Made by a program: the position numbers and the translations under genes
The notes under the pieces: model-generated
What the model was told of the DNA's origin: nothing
Database searches by the model: none
Seen by the model: only the letters and a program-made list of their open reading frames with translations
DNA from: Ralstonia soli
GTDB taxonomy: Bacteria; Pseudomonadota; Gammaproteobacteria; Burkholderiales; Burkholderiaceae
Length of the DNA: 34,523 nucleotides
Direction: 5' to 3'
NCBI RefSeq assembly: GCF_023955655.1
Contig: NZ_JAMXHT010000015.1
Span: forward strand, 1-34,523
In this document: positions 1 to 7,787 of the stretch, in pieces
Layout: every line of letters starts with the position of its first letter
Numbering within the stretch: position 1 is the stretch's first letter

Positions 1-756
1 GAAGACTCGATGAGCATGGTGCACATGTCGGCGGGCATCAATCCGCCGGCCTCGCCGCACCTGCTGTCGGAGCCCGCCATCGTGGCGCGGCTGGCCGAAG
101 CCACGCTGCCCGAAAGCACCATCCCCTGGCGCTGGCTGGTGGAGGACTACGACCGCATCCGCGAGCGCATCGAAGCCGTGTTCGACGACTTCGCCGGCTT
201 CAACGAGAAGATTCGCGTGCCGGGCGGCTTCCGCCTACGCAACACCGCATCGGAACGTGTGTGGAACACGCCGTCGGGCAAGGCGGAATTCCATGCGCAT
301 GCCGTGCCGACCGATACGCCCGTGCACCGCGCCCGCGAGCGCCATGCCGATGCGACGGTCTTCACGCTCGCGACGGTCCGTTCGCACGACCAGTACAACA
401 CCACGATCTACGGCATGGATGACCGCTATCGCGGCGTGTTCGGCCAACGCCGCGTGGTCTTCATCAACAAGGAAGACCTGCACACCATCCGCATGAAAGA
501 CGGCGAGTGGGTCGACATGGTGACGCTGTCCGAAGACGGCACCACGCGCCGCGCCGATGGTTTCCGCCTGGTGGCGTATGACATTCCGCGCGGGTGCCTG
601 GCGGCGTATTACCCCGAGACCAATCCGCTGGTGCCGCTGTCTTCCGTGGCCGATCAGGCGCGCACGCCGACATCGAAGTCGATTCCGGTGATGCTGGTGC
701 CGAGCCAGGTGCAACGCGCCGCGGATACGACAACGGCCACCACGGCCGAAGCCTGA
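1..756 (+). CDS. C-terminal part of a YdeP/FdhF-type molybdopterin oxidoreductase
   Basis: The frame is open from the first base of the window, so this is the last 251 residues of a larger protein; the ATG at 10 is internal. The N-terminal piece (SMVHMSAGINPPASPHLLSE) and the later part, with GVFGQRRVVFINKEDL and a final beta-rich section, match the molybdopterin dinucleotide-binding C-terminal domain of the YdeP branch of the formate dehydrogenase/DMSO reductase superfamily. Such proteins are normally about 750-780 residues and cytoplasmic, with one 4Fe-4S cluster and the Mo cofactor; those parts lie outside the window. The real substrate of YdeP-type enzymes is unsettled, so formate dehydrogenase is a family label only. 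The stop overlaps the next possible start as TGATG, suggesting translational coupling with the following ORF. Confidence 0.85.
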   Translation, partial: EDSMSMVHMSAGINPPASPHLLSEPAIVARLAEATLPESTIPWRWLVEDYDRIRERIEAVFDDFAGFNEKIRVPGGFRLRNTASERVWNTPSGKAEFHAHAVPTDTPVHRARERHADATVFTLATVRSHDQYNTTIYGMDDRYRGVFGQRRVVFINKEDLHTIRMKDGEWVDMVTLSEDGTTRRADGFRLVAYDIPRGCLAAYYPETNPLVPLSSVADQARTPTSKSIPVMLVPSQVQRAADTTTATTAEA

Positions 757-962
757 TGCCAACCGGGCCGGCGTGGTCTGCGCTGCAACTGGCGCTGCTG
801 GCCGCATTGCGCGACACCGACGCCGGCAACCCGGTGTCGCTACGCCGACCGTCCCATATCCCTTCAAGGGTTTACACCCGTGGGCTTCTCTCGTTTGCGC
901 CCCGGCTTCGCCTTGCAGTTGCGAAAATTGCTGCTGGGGACGGTGCTTGGGCGTCGTGTTGA
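756..962 (+). pseudogene. Small, probably truncated ORF coupled to the oxidoreductase gene
   Basis: The ATG at 756 shares its A with the upstream TGA, so translation could be coupled. The 68-residue product starts with a helix-like stretch (WSALQLALLAALRDTDAGN, about residues 6-24) followed by PVSL. This looks like the first helix of a small helical or winged-helix protein. After about residue 30 the composition turns to an Arg/Ser-rich, non-protein-like string, and the ORF ends just before an AT-rich segment. I infer that an ordinary downstream partner gene has lost its 3' part here. I do not recognise the family; it may simply be a short hypothetical. Confidence 0.35.
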
Positions 963-1029
963 TAAATCATATAACTTATTGATTTATAATCATATTTACG
1001 GTGGCGAGCACCGTCGCCTGCTCCGCGCA

Positions 1030-1071
1030 GTTCCAAATTGAGTGACCAAAGTTCCAGATTCAGTGAATCTC
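1030..1071. repeat. Two tandem 21-nt repeats resembling an IS21-family terminus
   Basis: Two adjacent units, 1030-1050 and 1051-1071, share the core GTTCCARATTSAGTGA (R is A/G, S is G/C). IS21-family elements carry short repeats in tandem near their ends as transposase binding sites. No IstA or IstB reading frame is found beside these, so this would be a solo or decayed end. The identification is by pattern, not by a database match. Confidence 0.4.
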
Positions 1072-1406
1072 GACAGCGGGCACCATGTCCGCCCTGGCTG
1101 CATCTGATGTCCCCGCGGCCTGCGCCATGTTGCAGCCGATTCCTTTCCTAACATGCGCGCGCTGTGCTGCGCATTCTGGATAAGCAGTCGCTCACGACGG
1201 AGTTGGCGCAGTTGAGTCTCGATTTGCTGGGCATTAGACCGGCAACCCACAGTGAGCGGCCCTGTTTGACCTGCGCCGGTCGCGTGAGCAAGAGCGTTGG
1301 CTCTCCGAAATGATCGAGAAGGCCAGAGGGCAGCGACCACCAGGCAACCGAAGGTGAGCCGCCGCGCTGCGTATGATGGGCCACCCCCTGCCTGGAGGGC
1401 GCGTCG

Positions 1407-1511
1407 ATGCGCTACTTCGCCCAAATCTCTATGCATTCGAAGGCTAAGTTCAATGCTGTCGCCAGACGGCTCAACGCGCGTCCGAGCAAGACTGTAATCT
1501 TCGATACGCCA
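1407..1511 (+). pseudogene. IS30-family transposase C-terminal remnant
   Basis: The frame starting at 1407 reads MRYFAQISMHSKAKFNAVAR and continues RLNARPSKTVIFDTP. This is the C-terminal signature of IS30-family DDE transposases, where a segment resembling (A/S)KLNAVARxLNxRPRKTLxFxTP follows the catalytic Glu. Only about 35 residues are recognisable, and no DDE core or N-terminal HTH is present nearby in any frame. The family Arg-Lys is read here as Ser-Lys (RPSKT). It is a dead fragment and shows that an IS30-like element once sat beside the LysR gene. Confidence 0.6.
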
Positions 1512-1682
1512 CGCAGGACGATTCCATCAATTCGTTGCATCGAGCGGCTGATTCCGCAGCCAACAGTCGACCTTGGCGGACCACACGGTACGGACATTCA
1601 GACGTCCGTTGCAGCCTGGCTGCAGCCGGTCATTTCGCCTCGCTCACCCGTCAACCCGAGGCACTTGGGAGGGCGAGCTTCG

Positions 1683-2618
1683 TTATGCAGATTGGAAGTC
1701 ATCCGAGGGATAGCTGGCTAGCAATGCAGCGCATTGCTCCCGCAGGAAGACAGTCAACTCGCTGATCGCCGGCGTCAGTTGTGCACGGTGGGCACAGATC
1801 AAGTGCAGCGGCGCGGGCTCGCAATACGCTGACGGGAGTAGCTCCACCAGCCGTCCTGCCTTCAGATCGTCGATGAGGTCCAGTCGCGACTTGTAGACGA
1901 TGCCTTCTCCGGCGATCGCCCAGCGACGCACCGCATCGGCATCGTCGCTGATGCGATTGCCTGTGACCGCCACGGTGCGATCGCCGCCCGGCAGGGTAAA
2001 GCGCCAGCGCTCGTGTATCTGCTCGCTCCATACGTACCGAAGGCAATTGTGTCTGCGCAGATCGTCAACTTTGGCCGGTACACCATGCCGTTCGATGTAC
2101 GACGGTGCGGCACATAACGCGCGGCGATTGTTGTCGACCAATTTCATGGCGAGCAGAGATGAGTCAGCCAGCGCTCCGTAGCGTACGACGGCATCCAGCG
2201 GCTGGCGGATCAGGTCGGCCGCACGGTCGCTCATCTTCAGGTGCAGCGACAAACCAGCGTGCATGTGCTGAAAATCATCCAGCCACGGCAGCAGCACGTT
2301 TCGACCAAAGTCCGACGGGGCGGAGAGCCGCAGCGGGCCGGACAGCGCCGCACGGGCGTTTGCCAAGGCCTGCTCGCCTTGCTCCCGGGCACCCACCATG
2401 ACGCGCGCGTGCGGCAGGTAGCGCTCCCCAGCCTCCGACAGTTGCATGCTGCGTGTGGAACGCGTGAACAGGCGAGCGTCCAGCGCCTTTTCCAGCCTCT
2501 GAACGGAGGCGCTCGCCAGCGCGGGCGCAATGTTCAGTTGCCGCGCCGCCTCCGAGAAGCTGCCGGCGTCCGCCGTGTACACGAAGATCTGAACGTCATC
2601 CAGGCGAATGATTTTCAT
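1683..2618 (-). CDS. LysR-family transcriptional regulator
   Basis: A 311-residue protein of the usual LysR length. The N-terminal winged HTH spans about residues 5-64 (IFVYTADAGSFSEAARQLNI, then SASVQRLEKALDARLFTRST). The rest is a periplasmic-binding-like effector domain from about residue 90, of the subgroup whose members often regulate adjacent reductases or dehydrogenases. It is transcribed away from the MDR dehydrogenase at 2711; about 92 bp lie between the two starts, the classical arrangement in which a LysR protein controls itself and the divergent operon. The effector is unknown. The start ATG is followed by KIIRLDDVQIF, typical of the family. Confidence 0.93.
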   Translation of the reverse strand: MKIIRLDDVQIFVYTADAGSFSEAARQLNIAPALASASVQRLEKALDARLFTRSTRSMQLSEAGERYLPHARVMVGAREQGEQALANARAALSGPLRLSAPSDFGRNVLLPWLDDFQHMHAGLSLHLKMSDRAADLIRQPLDAVVRYGALADSSLLAMKLVDNNRRALCAAPSYIERHGVPAKVDDLRRHNCLRYVWSEQIHERWRFTLPGGDRTVAVTGNRISDDADAVRRWAIAGEGIVYKSRLDLIDDLKAGRLVELLPSAYCEPAPLHLICAHRAQLTPAISELTVFLREQCAALLASYPSDDFQSA

Positions 2619-2710
2619 CGAAATGCCGAAAGTGTTTGAGTATGGCGGCAGTTTATCCGTGGATTGCTGAAAGATAGCATGGTGTCCATACCCTCTTGGA
2701 GACCACGTGT

Positions 2711-3724
2711 ATGAAAGCCATTGGCTTCTATCAGAACCAGCCCATCAGCCACCCGCAGGCACTGCAGGATATCGAGCTGCCGACACCGGAGTTGCGCGAC
2801 CACGATCTGTTGGTGGAAGTGAAAGCGGTGTCGGTCAACCCGGTCGATACCAAAATCCGGCGCGGTGGAGATATCCCCCAGGGCGGTGCGCGCATTGCCG
2901 GCTGGGACGCTGCGGGAATCGTCCGTGCGACGGGTCCGCTGGCTACACGCTTCAAGCCGGGCGACCGCGTCTGGTATGCCGGTGACATTACGCGGCCCGG
3001 CAGCAACAGCGAGTTGCACGCCGTGGACGAGCGCATCGTCGGCCCCATGCCGACATCACTTGACTTTGCCGAGGCCGCTTCGCTGCCCCTGACGACGATC
3101 ACAGCGTGGGAGTTGCTGTTCGACCGCCTGCGTGTTCAGGCAGCGGACCCGAGCGACAACAACGTGCTGCTGGTCATTGGAGCGGCAGGCGGCGTCGGCT
3201 CGATCCTGACCCAGCTCGCGCGCGAGTTGACGGGTATGACCGTGATCGGCACGGCCTCGCGGCCCGAAACCCGCGAGTGGGTGCTCGCGCATGGCGCGCA
3301 TGACGTTCTTGACCACCATCAGCCTTGGGCCCCCCAATTGGCCGCGCTCGGCATCGAGCACGTGACCCACGTTGCCGGGTTGAACAACAGCGCCGCCTAC
3401 GTGCCGCAAATCGCCGCCGTGCTGCGCCCGGAAGGTCAGTTTGCCCTCATCGATGACCCGGTCGGTCTGGACATCGGACCCTTCAAGGGGAAATCCATCT
3501 CGATTCACTGGGAGCTGATGTTCACCCGCGCGATGTTCACGACCGACTCCATCGCACGGCAACACGCCTTGTTGCGCCGCGCGGCGGAACTGGTTGACCA
3601 GGGCCGCCTCAAGCACACCCTGACCCGACGCATTGACGGCATCAATGCCGCCGGTCTCATCGAAGCGCATGCGTTGGTCGAGGCGGGCAACATGATGGGC
3701 AAGGTCGTCGTTGCCAACCCCTGA
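2711..3724 (+). CDS. Zinc-type MDR alcohol dehydrogenase / quinone oxidoreductase-like protein
   Basis: A medium-chain dehydrogenase/reductase of 337 residues. The start at 2711 is chosen because GGAG lies 9 nt upstream; an in-frame TTG at 2696 would bury that site. The sequence begins MKAIGFYQNQPI and has the GroES-like fold with VKAVSVNPVDTKIRRG and GWDAAGIV, then a Rossmann domain with LLVIGAAGGVGSILTQLAR (NADPH binding, about residues 150-168). This is the pattern of the zinc-binding alcohol dehydrogenase family that is close to quinone oxidoreductases; the catalytic Cys/His zinc ligands of true alcohol dehydrogenases are not evident. It probably reduces a quinone or an alpha,beta-unsaturated carbonyl in the cytoplasm. 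It is divergent from the LysR gene and followed after 24 nt by a GlcG-like gene. Confidence 0.9.
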   Translation: MKAIGFYQNQPISHPQALQDIELPTPELRDHDLLVEVKAVSVNPVDTKIRRGGDIPQGGARIAGWDAAGIVRATGPLATRFKPGDRVWYAGDITRPGSNSELHAVDERIVGPMPTSLDFAEAASLPLTTITAWELLFDRLRVQAADPSDNNVLLVIGAAGGVGSILTQLARELTGMTVIGTASRPETREWVLAHGAHDVLDHHQPWAPQLAALGIEHVTHVAGLNNSAAYVPQIAAVLRPEGQFALIDDPVGLDIGPFKGKSISIHWELMFTRAMFTTDSIARQHALLRRAAELVDQGRLKHTLTRRIDGINAAGLIEAHALVEAGNMMGKVVVANP

Positions 3725-3748
3725 ACCTTTCTGACAAGGAGCATCAAC

Positions 3749-4174
3749 ATGACATCGCCAATCGTCAGCACGGCAACGGTCAGCCTAGAAGCCGCGCAAG
3801 CACTGCTGGCCGAAGCGCGCCGTGCGTGCACCGCGCGCGGCTTCGCTGCGACAATCGCAATTACCGATGCAGGAGGCCACCTGCGCGCTTTCGAGCGCGC
3901 GGATACCGCCCCTTTCCTGACCGTTGACGTCGCCATCAACAAGGCATGGACGGCCGCCTCGTTTGGCATGGCTACGCACCAATGGAATCAATACATGGCC
4001 GAACCCGCCGTTGCCCCGCTAGCGCACCATCCGCGCTTGACGCCAGTAGGCGGCGGCGTACCGCTCTTTTACGAAGGGCGTCTGGTGGGTGGCATCGGTA
4101 TTTCTGGGGGAACATCCGTTCAAGACCATGAGGCCGCTGAGGAGGCGCTGCGTAACGCAGGGTTCTTGCAATGA
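3749..4174 (+). CDS. GlcG/HbpS family (DUF336) protein
   Basis: A 141-residue protein, the usual size of the GlcG/HbpS heme-binding-like family. Recognisable parts are the N-terminal helix SLEAAQALLAEARRACTARG, then TIAITDAGGHLRAFERADTA, then the conserved Gly-rich GGGVPLFYEGRLVGGIGISG and the DHEAAEEAL tail. No signal peptide is seen, so the product should be cytoplasmic. Members are found beside oxidoreductases and bind heme or cobalamin-like ligands, or have no known role. The start has a good ribosome site (AAGGAG, 7 nt before ATG). It sits 24 nt after the dehydrogenase and is probably co-transcribed with it under the divergent LysR. Confidence 0.88.
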   Translation: MTSPIVSTATVSLEAAQALLAEARRACTARGFAATIAITDAGGHLRAFERADTAPFLTVDVAINKAWTAASFGMATHQWNQYMAEPAVAPLAHHPRLTPVGGGVPLFYEGRLVGGIGISGGTSVQDHEAAEEALRNAGFLQ

Positions 4175-4293
4175 GTCGGGCATTGCTCGTGAGCAACCTG
4201 CATGGCTGATGCCACTCCGATAGCTGCAGTGGATGGAGTACTGGCCGGCTGCTTCCGAGGCGGTGGAGTAGCTGCGTCGTACTCGCGCCCGTC

Positions 4294-5949
4294 TCAGGAG
4301 CTTCGCTTCGGCATTCCAAACAGTGCCCGCGCTGCAGCATCGACATCCTCAGCCTGTATCTCAGTCGCGTCGCAGTAAACATCCCGGATCGCGCAAATGC
4401 TGAGTACCTCGTTAATGAGGGCGTCCACATCGGCGATGGTTCGACCACGCAACACCGTCTGACATTTCTCCAACGCACCGGCGTCAACCCATAGATAGCT
4501 GGTAAGGGCTTCAATCCGACTGGCAACATAGGCATCAAGATCAGCACCCGACGGGATGTCGAAGCGGACTTTCATTCCATACCGGCCAGAGCGCAACGCC
4601 GCTTGATCCAGGCGGTCATAGTGGTTCGTCGCGGCAATGAACACGACGTCCCGCAGACGCCCACGCGCACCGTCGAGCGTCGTTAGGATCTTGTTCGTCA
4701 GTGTCGCGTAGCCCGAATGCCGCCGGTCGGCTAGCACATCATCGGCTTCATCGATGAAGACGATGGCGGGCCGCAGGTCACGTGCCTCTCGAATGAGACG
4801 ATCCCAGGCGTCGGGCCGCCCGATGATGTCCGCGCCATCGATTTGCAGAAATGCATATTCGGATGCCCTCGCCAGCGCCATGGCTGCCTGTGTCTTGCCG
4901 GTCCCGGGCGGCCCATAAAACAGCAGCCCCGTCGGCAAACTTGCCCCCAGGGACTCCAGGCGGTCGGCGTTTACCAGTCGATCGGCAAGGTCGTCGAGCG
5001 CATGCCGGGACTCCCCCGGCATGATGATCTGTTCGATCGGCTTGACGTCGGGGGGAAGATGTCCGCCCCGGCCCTGCAGAAACCGCATCGCCTGTCGGCC
5101 AACGGCGAAGGAGACCTTACCGCTGAACTTATCCTCGGCCTGCATTTCCTGAAGCTGCTTGCCGAGCGCACGCAAGCGCGCGGCGCTGAAACCGTCCCAA
5201 CGTTCTGCAAGGGCGTGAATGGTGTCCTTGTCGACAGCATCCGGGCCGAGGCAGGTCCCGATCGAATGGGTCAGCAGCGAGATCCGGGCCGCGAGATCAG
5301 GCGGAGGGATCTCGATCTTGAAATCGAAGCGACCTTCGCGAATGGCAGCCGCATCCAGTTGTTCCAGAAAATTTGTGGCGGCCACGAACACGATGGGCGT
5401 GGTGCGCAGGCCAACGATCTCCGTGAGCATGGTGTTGACCACGTCCCTGTCCATCGAGTGCGCCGATGCCGTGCCGTCGCGCGGTTTGAGGAGCGAGTCG
5501 ATCTCGTCAATGAAGAGCACGCAGGGGCTGATTTCCCGCGCGGCATCAAAGACCGCCCGGATCTTCTGAGGCGTCTCGTTGATCCATTTCGAGGCGACGT
5601 CGCCGAAGGAGATCGAGAGGATTGGGAGGGAGAATTCGCCTGCTAGCGCTTCCGCCAGGAGACTTTTGCCGTTGCCAGGTTCGCCGAAGAGCAGGATGCC
5701 GTTGCGGGGAATACCTTGGCCTTGCTGGGCATCAAGAATCTCCGAGACACTGCGACGCAGCCGTTGTTTGGTTTCTTTCATGCCCGCCACGTTTTCCAAC
5801 TTGAGCCGGGGCCAGTGAATGCAGTGTGTGAACGCTTGGGTGGCATCAGAGTACTGGTTCACATCAGGCGGATGGGGCACGGTATGGCCTGTACGCGCGA
5901 CGTCAGCATTCTGAGAGGCGGGCTTCAGCAAGGCGGCGATGCGTGGCAT
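4294..5949 (-). CDS. Tandem AAA+ ATPase, Cdc48-like with two ATPase modules
   Basis: A 551-residue protein with two complete AAA modules and no protease, peptidase or transmembrane segment. Module 1: Walker A GEPGNGKS (89-96), Walker B VLFIDE (144-149), sensor-1 ATN (191-193) and an arginine-finger region EGRFD (205-209). Module 2: Walker A GPPGTGKT (346-353), Walker B IVFIDE (396-401), ATN (440-442), SGRYG (454-458). A Trp in SKW (about 122) sits where the substrate-gripping pore-loop aromatic is expected in module 1; module 2 has IIGRPDAW there and may be atypical. The N-terminal region of about 50 residues is too short for a Cdc48 adaptor domain. Both modules look catalytically competent. 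Function is unknown; an unfoldase or remodelling role is inferred. The two small ORFs upstream on the same strand may be partners. The ribosome site is weak (GCGAGA). Confidence 0.88.
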   Translation of the reverse strand: MPRIAALLKPASQNADVARTGHTVPHPPDVNQYSDATQAFTHCIHWPRLKLENVAGMKETKQRLRRSVSEILDAQQGQGIPRNGILLFGEPGNGKSLLAEALAGEFSLPILSISFGDVASKWINETPQKIRAVFDAAREISPCVLFIDEIDSLLKPRDGTASAHSMDRDVVNTMLTEIVGLRTTPIVFVAATNFLEQLDAAAIREGRFDFKIEIPPPDLAARISLLTHSIGTCLGPDAVDKDTIHALAERWDGFSAARLRALGKQLQEMQAEDKFSGKVSFAVGRQAMRFLQGRGGHLPPDVKPIEQIIMPGESRHALDDLADRLVNADRLESLGASLPTGLLFYGPPGTGKTQAAMALARASEYAFLQIDGADIIGRPDAWDRLIREARDLRPAIVFIDEADDVLADRRHSGYATLTNKILTTLDGARGRLRDVVFIAATNHYDRLDQAALRSGRYGMKVRFDIPSGADLDAYVASRIEALTSYLWVDAGALEKCQTVLRGRTIADVDALINEVLSICAIRDVYCDATEIQAEDVDAAARALFGMPKRSS

Positions 5950-6087
5950 GGTGATCTCGCAAGTAGGAATAGCAGGGCAGGGTGTTTTTAGCGGGCTGAT
6001 TCAGTGTCCTGCCCGGTCTCCCCAATGCAAGTCAGGTCTCTGGGGCAGTCCCCGGCGCGAAGCTGGGCAGGCACAGGAAGGACGAGG

Positions 6088-6339
6088 CTATCCGCTCGAC
6101 TTCTGTCGGCGCTCGCGACGCACCTGTCCGCGGGCTTCTTGGACACGAAGCCGAAGTTCTTGCCGCTCCTGCCGCCGCTTCCATGCGAGGGGACGTATCA
6201 ACCGGTCGCGCAAGCGGCGCAGCCACACCTCAACTGCACTTGGCGGCACTGTCGTTGGAATCAGAAGCTGGCTATTGCCATTGGTGATACGGGTGACGTC
6301 ACGCTGATTAACGTGAGAGACAGGGCGGCGAATTTGCAT
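6088..6339 (-). CDS. Arginine-rich small hypothetical protein upstream of the AAA+ ATPase
   Basis: An 83-residue ORF starting ATG at 6339, with AAGGG about 8 nt upstream. After an ordinary start (MQIRRPVSHVNQRDVTRITN) the C-terminal half is dominated by Arg, Glu and Gln (LRRLRDRLIRPLAWKRRQER), which predicts a basic helix or coiled coil. I do not recognise a family. It lies between a 37-residue ORF and the AAA+ gene, all on the minus strand, with 138 bp before the ATPase start. The Arg bias also fits spurious GC-rich reading, so the case rests on the ribosome site and synteny. Confidence 0.4.
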   Translation of the reverse strand: MQIRRPVSHVNQRDVTRITNGNSQLLIPTTVPPSAVEVWLRRLRDRLIRPLAWKRRQERQELRLRVQEARGQVRRERRQKSSG

Positions 6340-6396
6340 GTCGGTCCCTTCAAAAAGGCGAATGATTGGTGAAATGGCCGTTCGGGAGCCTCAAAC

Positions 6397-6510
6397 TCAT
6401 CGGCGGCGGGACCGCATCCAGCGGATCAGCGCAAGCAAAGGCTTGACGCACTCCAGCGCGAAGTCGCGGCACTCGATCACGAACACCTTCCAAAGTGGGT
6501 GGTGGTCCAT
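6397..6510 (-). CDS. Possible 37-residue small protein
   Basis: The ATG at 6510 is preceded by GGAG with 6 nt spacing (GGAGAATCCAATGG), the best ribosome site in this stretch. The product starts MDHHPLWKVFVIECRDFALE, followed by a hydrophobic helix (VKPLLALIRWM) and a basic tail. It could be a small membrane-associated or amphipathic peptide. A longer reading from a GTG at 6606 is possible but has a poorer site. The leader is nearly identical to that of the lipoprotein gene starting at 7733. No family is recognised. Confidence 0.35.
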   Translation of the reverse strand: MDHHPLWKVFVIECRDFALECVKPLLALIRWMRSRRR

Positions 6511-6701
6511 TGGATTCTCCAGGGGGTAAAAGCGGGAGGTCGACCTTTCGGCCTCGGCTTTCTCACGACGTGGTCGATCGAGAGACAGTTCTAGGTTCTC
6601 ATGCACATTCCGGGATGCAAGTCGGCACGGGTGGGGCAGCCCGGGCGCAAGTTAGCCGTGGGGCCTGCGCCAAGGGTGGAGAGCTGGAATAGGCGAGCGC
6701 C

Positions 6702-6729
6702 CAAAAACAACGGCCGCTTGTGCGGCCGC
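6702..6729 (-). terminator. Rho-independent terminator of the CAP-domain lipoprotein gene
   Basis: Perfect 7-bp stem CGGCCGC (6711-6717) / GCGGCCG (6722-6728) with loop TTGT. Read on the minus strand it is followed by TTGTTTTTGG, the expected U-tract. It lies 24 nt past the minus-strand stop at 6753. Confidence 0.85.
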
Positions 6730-6752
6730 TGGGTGATGCGATGCTGGAGCGC

Positions 6753-7733
6753 CTAGCTACCGGTTGTAAACGTGAAGGTGCGTGAGAACGCTGTTCCGTT
6801 GATTGTGCCGTTCAGGACCACGCTGTACTGCGTGTTGGGCTGCAGCGGCGTGGTCGGATAGGCGACCGCTTGGTACTGCCCAAGAAGGTGGTTCGGATCG
6901 GCGGTCGAGTTCAGTATCTGCAGGCTGATCGGCACCTCACCCGGGGCGGTGTAGATGGCGCTGGTGAGCATCACCGTATCGCTGAGATTACCCATCACTG
7001 AAACCGGCGTACCCCAAGCGCCACTGGTATTTGGCGGCGTCGGCGTTTCGCCTGCGCCTCGGTACGCGATACCCATCACACCCTGACAGGGAAACGTCTG
7101 GGGCGCGTTGGCAAGCGTGTATGTTGCCGTTTGTCCGAACTGCACCGTGCCCGCCCCGGCAGGGAAACCGTTGTAGGTAGTTTCGTATTCGCCAAAGCCG
7201 ACCAAGTTGGCAGGGTAGGTCATGATCGAAACGTGATAGACGCCGCTTGCCCATGCAGAGACGAACTGCCGGCCGAATTGAGCTGGGGTCACGATAGCCT
7301 CGTCATAGAAGCCAGCGTCGCCGCGTCCTGTGAACACCCCTGCGGGCCAGCCGAGGGTCGCCGCCGTATCGGCGCCTGTCACACCCGTGAAACCTGGCCT
7401 ACCTTGCACTTCGGTATCCGTTATGACGTTGTTCAACCCTTCATATTTCGCGTGCGCTTGCGCAGCCTGATCGAGAATCGTGTTCTCCTGCAGCGCGGGA
7501 AAGCCGCACTGAGTGCGGTACTGATTGATGGCATTGAACATTGCGAGCTGGGCGCTCGCGCCGGCGTATTGCGGCGTTGCCACCGTGCCGGGAACGCTCT
7601 GCGTGGGCGAGTTGGTTGGCACGTTGGATGGGGAGCCAGCATCAGAGCTGCCTGCGCTGTCGCCGCCACCGCAGGCGGAGAGGCACAGTGTGGACGCGAG
7701 CGTGTATGCCAGTAGAGAGAAATTATTGGTCAA
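6753..7733 (-). CDS. CAP-domain (SCP/PR1-like) lipoprotein
   Basis: Start TTG at 7733 is preferred because GGAG lies 7 nt upstream (7741-7744). A GTG at 7778 in the same frame gives 15 more residues including Arg-Arg, which would make a better charged signal-peptide N-region, so the start is not certain. With the TTG start, the lipobox is LSAC and the lipidated Cys is about residue 21, followed by a Gly/Ser/Thr-rich linker. The CAP domain begins at AMFNAINQYRTQCGFPALQ and includes the AAQAHAKYEG helix, as in secreted CAP proteins. After the CAP domain comes a beta-rich C-terminal section (TPLQPNTQYSVVLNGTINGT) like an Ig-type fold. Export to the periplasm or outer membrane is predicted; the biological role is unknown. 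The gene is monocistronic with a clear terminator. Confidence 0.85.
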   Translation of the reverse strand: MTNNFSLLAYTLASTLCLSACGGGDSAGSSDAGSPSNVPTNSPTQSVPGTVATPQYAGASAQLAMFNAINQYRTQCGFPALQENTILDQAAQAHAKYEGLNNVITDTEVQGRPGFTGVTGADTAATLGWPAGVFTGRGDAGFYDEAIVTPAQFGRQFVSAWASGVYHVSIMTYPANLVGFGEYETTYNGFPAGAGTVQFGQTATYTLANAPQTFPCQGVMGIAYRGAGETPTPPNTSGAWGTPVSVMGNLSDTVMLTSAIYTAPGEVPISLQILNSTADPNHLLGQYQAVAYPTTPLQPNTQYSVVLNGTINGTAFSRTFTFTTGS

Positions 7734-7787
7734 TTGGATTCTCCGGTTATGGAACGGTGGCGGCCTAAAGCGGGCCACGCAGGTTCA

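Larger units (their letters stand above)
963..1682. other. Intergenic DNA with insertion-element debris and no intact gene
   Basis: Six-frame reading gives only short, low-complexity ORFs. The left edge is strikingly AT-rich (about 963-1000) in an otherwise GC-rich window. It contains the inverted repeat TAAATCA (963-969) / TGATTTA (980-986) around a 10-nt loop. A tandem repeat typical of IS21-family ends follows at 1030-1071, and an IS30-like transposase tail at 1407-1511. The LysR gene on the minus strand ends at 1683. I read the stretch as decayed mobile DNA; nothing in 1072-1400 could be assigned. Confidence 0.6.

Noticed and set aside
996-1436. Minus-strand 146-residue ORF in the decayed interval
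   Set aside because: Arg/Ser-rich composition, no motif and no ribosome site; it spans the IS-like tandem repeats and runs antisense to the IS30-like tail.
4843-5646. Long plus-strand ORF opposite the AAA+ gene (267 residues)
   Set aside because: Antisense to intact AAA modules with all catalytic motifs; a shadow of codon bias.
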